From Aldrovandia affinis (lineage: Eukaryota > Chordata > Actinopteri > Notacanthiformes > Halosauridae): 64,000 bases of DNA. Positions 42,781 through 54,659 of the stretch are shown here, piece after piece. The notes under the pieces were generated by a model. That model searched no databases, was not told the DNA's origin, and was given only the letters and a program-made list of their open reading frames with translations. Position 1 is the first letter of the stretch. The number at the start of each line of letters is the position of its first letter. The stretch spans positions 7,297,046 to 7,361,045 of the forward strand of contig JAINUG010000020.1 of assembly GCA_029706075.1 (NCBI GenBank), written 5' to 3'. Made by a program: the position numbers and the translations under genes.

Positions 42781-44306
42781 TAAACATACACATACACACA
42801 CTCATACACACATACAATACACACACACACACACACACACACATACACTCATAAACATACACACACACTCACAAACATACATACACGGAATACACACACA
42901 CATACAATGCACATACACTCAAAAACATACACACATGCAATACACACACACATACTCACAAACATACTCACATGCAATACACACACACTTACAAACATAC
43001 ACACACACAATACACACACACATATAATACACACACACATACTCACAAACATACACACGCAACACACACACACATACTCATAAACATACTCACATGCAAT
43101 ACACACACACTTACAAACATACACACATACACACAGACAATACACACACACATACTCACAAACATACTCACATGCAATACACACACACTTACAAACATAC
43201 ACACACACAATACACACACACATAGAATACAGACACACATACTCACAAACATACACACGCAATACACACACATATACTCATAAACATATACACACACACA
43301 CACATACAATACACACACACTCACAAACATACACATGCAATACACACACACATACAATACACACACACTCACAAACACATACACACACACACACACACAC
43401 TCACAAACATACACCCATGCAATACACACACACAGAGTACACACACACACACACTCATAAACATACACACATATACACATACACACATACACTACAGACA
43501 CACACTCATAAACATGCAATACACACAATACACACACACATATACACACACAAACATGAACATTCACACACACACACACACACACACACTAATAAACATA
43601 CACATACACACACTCATACACACATACAATACACACACACACACACACAAACAATATGCACACACATACTCACACACACACACACACACACACAAACATA
43701 CATACATGGAATACACACACACATACAATACACATACACTCAAAAACATACACACATGCAATACACACACACATACTCACAAACATACTCACATGCAATA
43801 CACACACACTTACAAACATACACACACACAATACACACACACACATAGAATACACACACACATACTCACAAACATACACACGGAATACACACACACATAC
43901 TCATAAACATACTCACATGCAATACACACACACAATACACACACATAGAATACACACACACATACTCACAAACATACACACACACACACATACTCATAAA
44001 CATATACACACACACATACAATACACACACACTCACAAACACACACATACAATACACACACACACTCACAAACATACACATGCAATACACACACACATAC
44101 AATACACACACACACTCACAAACATACACACATGCAATACACACACACAGAGTACACACACACACACACACTCATAAACATACACACACACTCAGAAACA
44201 TACACACATATACACATACACACATACACTACACACACACACTCATAAACATGCCAAACACGCAATATACACACGCATACAATACACACACATATACACA
44301 CACAAA

Positions 44307-44385
<79 letters not shown>

Positions 44386-44423
44386 TCATAAACATACACA
44401 CACACTCACAAACATACATACTG
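42705..44423. repeat. Compound CA array with higher-order units, part 1
   Basis: Pure CA at 42719-42777, then a complex array of acacacac separated by atactcacaaacat, atgcaatac, atagaatac and ttacaaacat. A phrase of about 70 bp (aacatactcacatgcaatac...ttacaaacatac...) recurs near 42960, 43164 and 43785 and again at 47399, so the array has grown by block duplication. Confidence 0.95.
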
Positions 44424-47215
44424 GATCTGGTTTTGTGTAACAATCCTGATAGAATTTGCAGCACAGAGGTAGGAGAACCAATAGGGGCAAGTGACCACAG
44501 TGCAGTTATTTTTATATTTTTTGGCAAGTTAAGACAGCCTCCTCTAACTCTCGAATTTTTAATTTTAGACGAGCTGACTTTAATAAAATGAGAGAGAATT
44601 TAAGTAATATAGATTGGGTAAAACTTCTAGATTGCAGAACTGTGAATGAAAAATGGACTATATTTAAAAGGGTTATTGTAGATGTACAGTGTAAATTAAT
44701 CCCCAAAGTAAGGAAAAATAGGATGAAAAAACAGTCTCCGCAGTGGATGACTAAATCTTTACGGGTGATTTTGAGGCAAAAGAAACCACTGTATAGAGTA
44801 TATAAAAATGATTTTACAGAATATATAAAAAGGATAGCTCAGAGAGAAACAAGTTCGATTATTGTAATATGCGGGCTAAGGCTAAAAGGAAATAAGATCA
44901 GCTAAAAGGCGGTTTGAAATAAAAATTTCCCAAGATGCAAAAAGTAATCCTAAGACGTTTTTTCAATATTGTAGTAGAAAAAGGAAAGTTAAGGATGAAG
45001 TTAAGTGCATTAAGAATAAGGAAGGAACTTTGGTTTATAATAATAAGGACATTGCAAACACACTAAACAGTTACTTTGTGGAGAGCTTTACTAGAGAAGA
45101 GGTTATAAATATGCCTAAATGTATAGACAAGGTACGGAATGTTTTGGAGGACTTTGAGATAAGGGATGTAGAAGTACTACAAAAACTACAAAAACTTAAG
45201 ACAAATAAGGCAGCAGGCCCGGATGGCATATATCCCAGAGTACTCAAAGAACTTGGGGAAATTATATATAAACCATTGACAGATATTTTCAGTCAATCCA
45301 TAATCACTGGAGAAATACCAGATGACTGGAAGCAGGGTAGTATAATTCCAATATATTGTGGCAGCCCAATGGGCTGCACTCGGAAATGGCTGCCTGGCCT
45401 CCAACACATGGCAGCCCGAAACACTACATTTCCCAGACGACCACAGTCACACCTGAGACAAGTGAAGGCAACGGGACTAACGGCCAGCTGAAAGCCATTT
45501 TAAGGCCTATTTAAAGGGCTGATTGTCACTACACTTTGAAAGGAGTAGGAACGTGTTTTGGAGAAGAGTTGCTGTGTGTTGTTGGAGAGTGAAACTGTGA
45601 AGTCGATTGACCAGCCAGTGTTTTGGAAAGAGTGTTGGAGTGTGTTTGTTTTGTGTAAGAAAATTGGATTGCTTTGGATAACGACTACGGACTGGATTGT
45701 GGACTTGGACCTGGATTTTGGACTTGGATTGGACTTTAGCAACGAGATAGGATTTGTGGACTTTATGTGTTTGTCTTCCCCCGAAGACCCCACCCTTTGT
45801 TTTGTGTTGTCGTTTAATAAATTATCATTTTGTTTTCAAACACTGCCTCCTCCTTGTTGTTAAACTTGCCTACGCCCTCTGCAAGGTCCTTGCGTGTCGC
45901 CCAACCCTGGGGACACCACAATATAAGAAGGGGGACCGTACTGACCCAGGGAACTATAGGCCTGTCAGTTTAACTTGCATCGCATGTAAAATGCTGGAAT
46001 GTATTATTAGGGATAAGTTGGAATCATTCTTGAAAAATAATAGTATTTTAAGGGAGAGCCAGCATGGATTTCTCAAAGGGAGGTCATGCCTATCAAACCT
46101 CCTGGACTTTTCGAAGAGGCTACAAAGTGTGTTGACCTGAACCAGGCTTATGATGTTATATATTTGGACTTTCAGAAAGCATTTGACAAGGTACCACATG
46201 AGAGGCTCATTGCTAAAATGAAATCAGTAGGAATTGTAGGAGTAGTTTCACAGTGGGTTAAAAATTGGCTGCAAGGGCGAATACAAAGAGTAACAGTAGG
46301 TGGGGCCGAATCTGACCTCGGTGCTGTGGGCAGTGGTGTCCCGCAGGATCGGTGCTGGGACCTCTGCTCTTCCTTATTTACATAAATGATCTGGATATGG
46401 ACATTAGTAGCAAAATAGTTAAATTTGCAGATGATACTAAACTTGGGGGTTTGGCAAACAGTTTGGAATCGACTAAAGTAATCCAAGATGATTTAAACAA
46501 AATCCCAAAATGGGCAGATACATGGCAGATGACGTTCAATATTGCTAAATGTAAAGTTATGCATGTGGGAAATAAAAACATTAGACAGGAGTATTTTATG
46601 GGAGGAGAAAAGTTAGTAGGTGTTCAATTTAAAAAGGATTTAGGAGTTGTAGTTGATCAAAGCCTATCTGCATCAAAGCAGTGTGCTACAGCAGTGAAAA
46701 AAGCCAACAGGATGCTGGGATACATAGCAAAAAGTGTTGAGTATAAATCAAAGGAGGTTATATTAATGTTATATAATGCCTTTGTCAGACCCCACTTAGA
46801 ATACTGTGTGCAGTTCTGCACTACAAGAAAGATATAGAAGCTCTTGAAAAAGTCCAAAGAAGGGCAACTAAACTGATACCTGGTATGAAAGGTAAAAGTT
46901 ATGATGATAGACTTAAAGCACTCAATCTATTTAAACTTAGCAAACAGAGACTTAGGGGGGATTTGATTGAGGTTTTTAAATTCCTAAAAGGGATTAACAA
47001 AGTAAAATACCAAAGATTTTTTAAGATAAGTGGGGTCAGCAAAACAAGAAGCCACAGGTGGAAATGAGTTAAAGGCAAATTCCGCACAGATATTAGGAAG
47101 CTTTTCTTTACACAGAGAGTTGTCAATGCCTGGAACAGCTTGCCAGGTCAGGTAGTAGAGGCAGAAACGCTCGGGCTATTCAAGGCCAGGCTAGATGTAG
47201 TACTAGATGTTCTTT
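44424..47215 (+). pseudogene. CR1 ORF2 (endonuclease end and reverse transcriptase), broken
   Basis: Pieces in several frames: the endonuclease end with GASDHSAV; 44588-44905; 45030 to the LTR insertion (KTNKAAGPDGIYPRVLKEL, GEIPDDWKQGSIIPI); and after the LTR KKGDRTDPGNYRPVSL. Then come YLDFQKAFDKVPHERL, GSGVPQ, a 1-nt loss near 46347, and GPLLFLIYINDL with catalytic FADD (KFADDTKLGG, about 46425). The end has [18 protein letters not shown]. The FADD centre is kept but frameshifts make the copy inactive. Confidence 0.9.
45357..45920 (+). mobile_element. Solo LTR of the coiled-coil LTR family, inside CR1
   Basis: 564 bp, TGTGGCAGCCC... to ...GGGGACACCACA, flanked by ATAT at 45353-45356 and 45921-45924. 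The uninterrupted site is visible in the sister CR1 copy (minus strand ccaatatataagaag near 49032), which confirms a 4-bp duplication. It has a TATA-like TATTTAAAG at 45508-45516 and AATAAA at 45816-45821, in the same places as in the LTRs at 1020-1558 and 8598-9171. Confidence 0.95.
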
Positions 47216-47290
47216 AGATTAGGACATGATGAGCCAAGATGGGCCGAACGGCCCGTTCTCATCATTATGTATTCTTATGTTCTTATGTTC

Positions 47291-47691
47291 TTATACACGG
47301 AATACACACACACATACTCACAAACATACACACGCAATACACACACACATACTCATAAACATATACACACACATACAATACACACACACATACTCACAAA
47401 CATACACACATGCAATACACACACACTTACAAACATACACACACACAATACACACACACATAGAATACACACACACATACTCACAAACATACACACGCAA
47501 TACACACACACATACTCATAAACATATACACACACATGCAATACACACACAAACACACACACACATACAATACACACACACTCACAAACATACACATGCA
47601 ATACACACACACATACAATACACACACACAAACATACACATGCAATACACACACACATACAATACACACACACACTCACAAACATGCACAC
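47291..47691. repeat. Compound CA array, part 2 (between the CR1 pair)
   Basis: Same higher-order words as 42705-44423. It separates the 3' tails of the two CR1 copies. Confidence 0.95.
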
Positions 47692-49708
47692 ATAAGAACA
47701 TAAGAACATAAGAATACATAATGACGAGAACGGGCCGTTCAGCCCATCTAGGCTCATCATGTCCTAATCTAAAGAGTATCTAGTATTACATCTAGCCTGG
47801 ACTTGAATAGCCCAGGCGTTTCTGCCTCTACTACCCGACCTGGCAAGCTGTTCCAGGCATTGACAACTCTCTGTGTAAAGAAAAACGTCCTAATATCTGT
47901 GCGGAATTTGCCTTTAAGTCATTTCCACCTGTGGCTTCTTGTTTTGCTGACCCCACTTATCTTAAGAAATCTTTGGTATTTTACTTTGTTAATCCCTTTT
48001 AGGAATTTAAAAACCTCAATCAAATCCCCCCTAAGTCTCCGTTTGCTAAGTTTAAATAGATTGAGTGCTTTAAGTCTATCATCATAACTTTTACCTTTCA
48101 TACCAGGTATCAGTTTAGTTGCCCTTCTTTGGACTTTTTCAAGAGCTTCTATATCTTTCTTGTAGTGCAGAACTGCACACAGTATTCTAAGTGGGGTCTG
48201 ACAAAGGCATTATATAACATTAATATAACCTCCTTTGATTTATACTCAACACTTTTTGCTATGTATCCCAGCATCCTGTTGGCTTTTTTCACTGCTGTAG
48301 CACATTGCTTTGATGCAGATTGCTTTTGATCAACTACAAGTCTTTTTCAAATTGAACACCTACTAACTTTTCTCCTCCCATAAAATACTCCTGTCTAATG
48401 TTTTTATTTCCCACATGCATAACTTTACATTTAGCAATATTGAATGTCATCTGCCATGTATCTGCCCACTTTTGGATTTAAGTAATCTTGGATTACTTTA
48501 GTCGATTCCAAACTGTTTGCCAAACCCCCAAGTTTAGTATCATCTGCAAATTTAACTATTTTGCTACTAACGTCCATGTCAAGATCATTTATGTAAATAA
48601 GGAAGAGCAGAGGTCCCAGCACCGATCCCTGCGGGACACCACTGCCCACAGCACCGAGGTCAGATACGGCCCCACCTACTGTTACTCTTTGTATTCGCCC
48701 TTGCAGCCAATTATGAACCCACTCTGAAACTACTGCAATTCCTACTGAATTCATTTTCGCAATGAGCCTCTCATGTGGTACCTTGTCAAATGCTTTCTGA
48801 AAGTTCAAATATATAATATCATAAGCCTAGTTCAGGTCAACACACTTTGTAGCCTCTTCGAAAAAGTCCAGGAGGTTTGTTAGCCATTTTGGCTCTCCCT
48901 TAAAATACTATTATTTTTCAAGAATGATTCCAACTTATCCCTAATAATACATTCCAGCATTTTACATGCGATGCAAGTTAAACTGACAGGCCTATAGTTC
49001 CCTGGGTCAGTACGGTCCCCCTTCTTATATATTGGAATTATACTACCCTGCTTCCAGTCATCTGGTATTTCTCCAGTGATTATGGATTGAATGAAAATAT
49101 CTGTCAATGGTTTATATATAATTTCCCCAAGCTCTTTGAGTACTCTGGGATATATGCCATCTGGGCCTGCTGCCTTATTTGTCTTAAGTTTTTGTAGTTT
49201 TTGTAGTACTTCTACGTCCCTTATCTCAGAGTCCTCCAAAACATTCTGTACCTTGTCTATACATTTACGCATATTTATAACCTCTTCTCTAGTAAAGCTC
49301 TCAACAAAGTAACTGTTTAGTGTGTTAGCAATATCCTTATTATTATAAACCAAAGTTCCTTCCTTATTCTTAATGCACTTAACTTCATCCTTAACTTTCC
49401 TTTTTCTACTACAATATTGAAAAAACGTCTTAGGATTACTTTTTGCATCTTGGGAAATTTTTATTTCAAACCGCCTTTTAGCTGATCTTATTTCCTTTTT
49501 AGCCTTAGCCCGCATATTACAATAATCGAACTTGTTTCTCTCTGAGCTATCCTTTTTATATATTCTGTACAGTCGTTTCTTTTGCCTCAAAATCTCCCGT
49601 AAAGATTTAGTCATCCATTGCGGAGACTGTTTTTTCATCCTATTTTTCCTTACTTTGGGGATGAATTTACACTGTACATCTACAATAACACTTTTAAATA
49701 TAGTCCAT
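47692..49708 (-). mobile_element. CR1-type LINE, minus-strand copy
   Basis: Inverted relative to the plus copy and very similar to it, without the LTR. The 8-bp tail lies at 47692-47715 (cataagaa repeats on the plus strand), and the 5' truncation point at 49708 abuts the CA array. It supplies the empty site for the solo LTR. Confidence 0.92.
47700..49708 (-). pseudogene. CR1 reverse transcriptase, minus-strand copy, broken
   Basis: The frame 49708-48880 covers WTIFKSVIVDVQCKFIPKVR, KTNKAAGPDGIYPRVL, GEIPDDWKQGSIIPIYKKGD and NYRPVSL, ending at a stop near 48880. The next frame, 48808-48431, has FQKAFDKVPHERL, GVPQGSVLGPLLFLIYIND and catalytic FADD. A last piece (48101-47919) has the C-terminal [18 protein letters not shown]. 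The N-terminal Val/Cys residues of the computed frame come from the CA array and are not part of the protein. Confidence 0.9.
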
Positions 49709-49992
49709 TGCAATACACACACACAGAGACACACACACACACATTCATAAACATACACACACACTCAGAAACATACACACACCCTCAGAAACATACACAC
49801 ATGCACACATACAATACACACACACACTCATAAACATGCCACACACGCAATATACACACACATACAATACACACACTCACATTCACAAACATACGCACAC
49901 ACAATATACACACACATACAATACACACACATTCACAAACATACACACATGGAATACACACACACATACTCATAAACATATACACACACATA
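49709..49992. repeat. Compound CA array, part 3
   Basis: Same phrase types as parts 1 and 2. Its right end received a Tc1-like element at a TA dinucleotide (49991-49992). Confidence 0.95.
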
Positions 49993-50728
49993 CAGTGGGT
50001 TCGGAAAGTATTCAGACCCCCTTACATTTTTCACTCTTTGTCATATTGCAGCCATTTGCTAAAATCAATTAATTTCATTTTTTTCCTCGTTCATGCACAC
50101 ACAGAACCCAATATTGTCAGAAAAACACAGACTTGTAGAAATTTTTGCAGATTTATTACAAAATAAACACTGAAATATCACATGGCCATAAGTATTCAGA
50201 CCCTTTGCTGTGACACTTGTATATTTAACTCAGGTGCTGTCCAATTCTTCTGATCATCCTTGAGATGGGCCTACACCTTCATTGGAGTCCAGCTGTGCTT
50301 AATTATATTGATTGGACTTGATTTGGAAAGGCACACACCTGTCTATGTAAGGTCCCACAGTTGACAGTGCATGTCAGAGTAAAAACCAAGCCATGAAGTC
50401 CTAGGAACTCTCCATAGACCTCCGAGATAGAATTGTGTTGAGGCATAGATCTGGGGAAGGGTATAAAAACATTGCTAAAGCATTGAAAGCACCCAGGAGA
50501 ACAGTGGGCTCCATCATTGTGAAATGGAATAAGTTTGAAACCACCACAACTCTTCTTAGAGCTGGCCGTCTGGCCAAACTAAGTAACCGGGCAAGAAGGG
50601 ACATGGTCAGGAGGTGACCAAGAACCCAATGGCCACTCTAAGAGAGCTTCAGAGTTCCTCTGCAGCGATGGGAGAACCTGGTAGAAGGACAAACATCTCT
50701 GCAGCACTCCCATCAATCAGACCTCGTT
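49993..50728 (+). mobile_element. Tc1-like transposon, left half
   Basis: The left terminal repeat cagtgggttcggaaagtatt begins right after TA at 49991-49992. The usual Tc1 5' region follows and then the start of the transposase. The element breaks off near 50728; the catalytic domain and right terminal repeat are missing. Confidence 0.88.
50405..50728 (+). pseudogene. Tc1-like transposase, DNA-binding domain only
   Basis: Contains the helix-turn-helix YKNIAKALKAPRRTVGSII (from about 50460), and an LRAGRLAKLSNRARR segment where the GR-rich hook should be, then a TGA at 50615-50617. Further family-like codons follow in other frames (RELQSSSAAMGEPGRR-type) to 50728. Not functional. Confidence 0.85.
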
Positions 50729-51920
50729 AACACCTTGTTATAAATATTGAGTGAAGCTGAACTCAAAATGAAGTCTTTTGTGTTTTAAATTCAGTTCTTA
50801 TTGATTATTTATTCGGCTTTGTAATACACTTTCCACATATATTGATTTAATTATGTCAGAAATGTTTTCCCTCCCTGTGCCAGTTTAGAAAATAACGCTA
50901 AGTGTCATTAATCTTTTTTTAATCTATGAAGAATTTAGAAACATTTCCTGTATTTTTTGGAATACTTGTTTACAAAAATAGAAGTGTGTCGGATGTAAAA
51001 ATTATCAACAGTGCAGTGTTTTGGATGAAAGTCAATCCAATTCTTATTCAAGACACTGCATTTGGCAAGGAAAGCTAGCAAACTTTGCCCATTTTACTCT
51101 TCACGCAGATGCCTCAGTAGTTATTCTCCACTTTGATCAATTGGAGATGTCATTGAAGCAGTTTGTCTGTGGAACCAGGTTGAATAACTGAGTTGAGGTT
51201 CTCAGTAGTATATACTGTCTATGAGTTTATAGATGCTGTCATATACAATACTTACCTGTCTTGTACCATACTCACATGTCATATACTGTTCTTCTCTGAG
51301 GCCCTGGGGATTGTCTCCAAAGGAAATGACAATGATTCCACTTTTTTTTTACTCAGCTTAAGTATCATACTCAAAGTGTTGGTGTCCTGAAAACCCTGTT
51401 GTCCATTTCTTCATATGCTTTTTGAAGGTTCTCATCCAGCTTTAGCTATGCTAAACTAAAAAAGTTGGTTAAAAACCCTGTGTGACTAAATTGTAATGTG
51501 CGTCATTGCGTGTATCCCCCTAGGATCTCCTCTGTTTTTTCCTCTGAGTTACAAGGTTTTTCACGAGAGGTGGGTGAAAGGTACAAGGGCTGGTGCCACT
51601 GAGGATGCTGGGTATTGAGTCTATCTGTCTCAGGGAAGTCCTGCTGTGTGAATACCTATTGACACTGATGCCCTCTGACCTGTGACCTATGAAACCCTCC
51701 CACCTTTTCAGTCAGAGCGCCAGTGCATGCAACCTGAGGTGTGGAGGTGTGAGAACAGTGTGCGGGGGGGGATGCTTCCTTACACAATTGATCAGTCATT
51801 GCTTAATTAACCCCCCGCCCCGCTGCCTGTGGTAACTACGGGGTCACATAATTCCCCCCTCTCTAGGGGTTTGTGATGAGAGCTGTAGATATTTTACTGT
51901 TATTCTGAAGAGACCTGCTG
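50729..51920. other. No gene seen; spacer
   Basis: 1.2 kb of unassigned, AT-rich sequence. The word gaagagacctgctg at 51907-51920 is the left target duplication of the following SINE. Confidence 0.4.
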
Positions 51921-52328
51921 GGGGCTGGCGGATGGCCCAGCGGTCTAGTGCACCGCGCTTTGGAGCGGTGTGCGCTGCCCGTCAGAGACGCGGATCGAAA
52001 CCCGCGTTTCTACCAGACCGGCCCTGGTCGTCAGCCCGATCGGAGGCGGCATTTGGCTGTCCGCCTCCGGGGAGGGGGAGGGAGAGCCGGCACGAGTCCG
52101 CCGAGGAGAAGGTTAATGGAGTCCGTGGAAGATCTCCGTCTCGAAAGAAGGCGGGGAAATAGGTCCAGGAATACGAATCTCGTTCCCGGAGGACGGGCGG
52201 CGGACTCGTGAGGGTGGGGAATTGACAATAAATAGAGGGTATAATTGGCTACTAAATTGGGAGAAAAACGGGGGAAAAATCAGAAATAAATTTATTTGTA
52301 AAAAAAATTAAAAAAAATAAAATAAAAA
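51921..52328 (+). repeat. tRNA-headed SINE with perfect 14-bp target duplication
   Basis: The head has A box tggcccagcggtctagtgc (51932) and a B box ggatcgaaacc near 51992. The body is GC-rich and the tail reads aattggctactaaattggga before an A-rich end. The flanks gaagagacctgctg at 51907-51920 and 52329-52342 are identical. Same family as the minus-strand SINE at 36159. Confidence 0.92.
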
Positions 52329-52369
52329 GAAGAGACCTGCTGTGCTGCTTACATGCCCCACCCTATAAA

Positions 52370-52803
52370 TTACTCTCTCTCTCTCACCCCCGTTCCAGTG
52401 TAAATACCCCTCTCTCTCACCCCCGCTCCAGTGTAAATACCCCTCTTTCCAGTGTAAATATCCCCTCCCTCTCACCCCCCGCTCCAGTGTAAATACTCCC
52501 TGTCTTCCCCCGCTCTAGTGTAAATACCCCCGCTCTCTCTCCCACTCCAGTGTAAATACCCTCTTTCTCTCTCCGCTCCAGTGTAAATACCCCCTCTATC
52601 TCACCCCCTCTCCAGTGTAAATGCCCTCTCTCTCTCACCCCCCCTCTCCAGTGTAAATACCCCCTCTCTCTCTCTGTACCAGTGTAAATACCCCCCCTCT
52701 CTCTCTGCTCCAATGAAAATACCCCCTCTCTCTCACCCACCCTCCCAAGTGTAAATACCCCCACTCTCTCCTCCACTCCAGTGTAAATACCCCCACTCTC
52801 TTT
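52370..52803. repeat. Minisatellite, about 28-34 bp unit
   Basis: About 14 units of ctccagtgtaaataccccct plus a variable CT-rich spacer (ctctctcaccccc). The core ccagtgtaaata is conserved and the spacer varies in length. The open frame on the minus strand is repeat-derived. Confidence 0.92.
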
Positions 52804-53383
52804 CATGTTGTTAGCAAAACAATACATTTCAACTGCCAAATCTCAAAGACAATGAAAATGTTGAACATGTTTCAAAAGCATGTATTTATATCAAACAATA
52901 CGCAATTGTTACATAATGGAAAGCCTTCTTTATCAGTGTATACACAAGGCACTCAATTTATTAAGTATTAGTATGATTATGACACAGTCAACCCAGAGTG
53001 CATGTTCCTTTACCATAGATTACTGTATGAATTACCTGCATAAATGCAGTCCCTCCTAAAAGCCATGTGATTGCAGAATCACTGAAATCTACCAAAGAAA
53101 ACAAACAAACAAAAAACAAATATTTAAGCAAGCACAGCACTTTTTACATTTACAATTTAATGTAACATATGCTTTGATTCCATAAATATGCAACATTTTG
53201 TTGATTTTTTTTTTTTTTTTACATCTGCAATCACATTTTTCTGGAGGGACTGAAAATAGCCTACTTGTAAATAATGAAGTTGGCACACCAAATTATCAAC
53301 AGCAAAAAAAATATTCAAGAACAGGTTGCATATACATACAATAAGACAACAAAAGCTGGTGGTAGAGGTGGAAAAGAACGTAC
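52804..53383. other. No gene seen; AT-rich spacer
   Basis: T-run at 53207-53220. No supported frame. Confidence 0.4.
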
Positions 53384-53700
53384 TCAAAATATAAATGATA
53401 TTTCCCACAACATCTCACTGGTCCTCCAGTCCACCCCCTCTGTTAGGCCACATGTTCTCACCCACATCACGCCTGACGTTGCCCCTGACGATGCATCGAG
53501 GGAAAACCCTCCTGGCAAACAGTAACCCTCCGCCTGCAACAGTCTGCTGTCCTCACAGCCAGCGTTCGTGGCATCCAGCAGAACCGTTTGGTCCTGAGGC
53601 CAGTGGTCATAGACCTTCCACCTCCACGCTGAGAAGAGCGTGGAAGGGGGTAATTCCATCCAAATCCTTCGGTGGGCAGCAAACCACTCCCTGACGAGAG
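53384..53700 (-). pseudogene. IS630/Tc1-mariner-superfamily transposase, C-terminal remnant
   Basis: In shifting minus frames: REWFAAHRRIWMELP-type codons from about 53695, then FSAWRWKVYDHWPQDQ and DATNAGCED, then RHARR-like codons. This order is that of a recurrent vertebrate transposase related to IS630/Tc1 whose last catalytic block lies just before SAWRWKVYDHWP. Part of that block is missing here. Strongly decayed. Confidence 0.6.
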
Positions 53701-53854
53701 CAGATCAGTGAAAGTTGAGATTGTACTTAACTACAACAAAATTGGACAAGTCGGCAAGATATATAATCAGATATAATTATATTGTATAGAGCCTCCAAAA
53801 ATACCAAAAGGCGCCTGTTATGGAACGGGTTCATTCTAATGAGGTCATTACGCA

Positions 53855-53940
53855 TGTGTATGTGTGTGTGTGTGTTGGTGTATTTGTGTGTGTGGGTGTG
53901 TGTGTGTTGGTATATTTGTGTGTCTGTATGTGTTGGTGTA

Positions 53941-53992
<52 letters not shown>

Positions 53993-54080
53993 GGTGTATT
54001 TGGGTGTGTGTTGATATATTTGGGTGTGTTTGTGTGTGTGTTGGTGTATTTGGGTATGTGTGCTGGTTTATTTGTGTTCA
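53855..54080. repeat. TG-rich minisatellite (tgttggtgtatttgtgtg)
   Basis: TG array with a recurring ttggtgtatttg word about every 30-60 bp, seven or so times. Confidence 0.9.
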
Positions 54081-54500
54081 CAAATTGGTGAGACGTGTTC
54101 ACTGTAAATCGCTCTAGCTTATTTTCTTTATTTTTTCAATATCACCTCCTCTGATCGACCAGGCCCCTGCAGTCCGCCTGTGGCCACAGCTTTTCCTCAT
54201 AGCCACTGAAGATGGACCAAAATGAGTCAACTTGGAGGGATTTCTTATGAATGCTTTGTTTCCGTAGTTGTCACTTTGGGACAACCAACACATTGCTGAC
54301 ACTTGGTGTTGAAATGACAGAACTGCACCTTAAAACCTCACAAATTGAAAGTAAAGAAATATCAATTTAATGTGTGGGTGCCCGTGGTTTCTGTGGCTAG
54401 AAATAACAGCTTCATTCTCATTGTTTTGTGTGTGTCCTTGGCAACAGCAAGCATATCTTTTTTCTTTCCAGATGGCAAACACCTCTTAAAATGTGGTTCT
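54081..54500. other. No gene seen; spacer
   Basis: Unassigned sequence. Confidence 0.4.
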
Positions 54501-54648
54501 GTGTGGCTCAGTAGGTAGAGCATGGTGTTGACAACGCATAGGTTGTGGGCTTAATTCCCATTGGGACCATATATAATAAAAAAATGTATGTATTCACTAC
54601 TGTAAATTGGTTAGCATCTGCTAAATGGCATATATATATATATATAAG
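54501..54648 (+). repeat. tRNA-headed SINE, decayed L2-type tail
   Basis: A box tggctcagtaggtagagc (54510), B-box region ggttgtgggcttaattccc (54541), tail tctgctaaatggc followed by a TA microsatellite. Related to the SINE at 30331, but the GGATA hairpin is degraded. Confidence 0.75.
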
Positions 54649-54659
54649 CATTTCTATTC

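Larger units (their letters stand above)
44424..47290 (+). mobile_element. CR1-type LINE, plus-strand copy, split by a solo LTR
   Basis: 5' truncated exactly against the CA array. It begins within the endonuclease (LDLVLCNNPDRI at 44425), runs through reverse transcriptase and the C-terminal block, and ends gggccgaacggcccgttctc followed by the 8-bp tail (TTCTTATG)n at 47265-47290. An octamer tail is characteristic of CR1. Net LINE length without the LTR is about 2.3 kb. The opposite-strand partner is at 47692-49708. Confidence 0.9.

Noticed and set aside
42849-44391. Many 100-180-codon frames in both strands
   Set aside because: All derive from the compound CA array.
42705-49992. CRISPR-like regular repeats
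   Set aside because: Spacing is irregular, repeats are simple CA variants, the genome is eukaryotic and no cas gene is present.
51932-52000. Possible functional tRNA gene
   Set aside because: A and B boxes are present, but the sequence continues as a SINE with a 14-bp target duplication and cannot fold into a clean cloverleaf.
52417-52839. 140-codon frame with a Gly/Glu/Arg repeat
   Set aside because: Antisense translation of the 28-34 bp minisatellite.
53384-53694. Open frames of 83-99 codons on both strands as a novel gene
   Set aside because: The minus strand shows decayed transposase motifs, and the plus-strand frame is its shadow.
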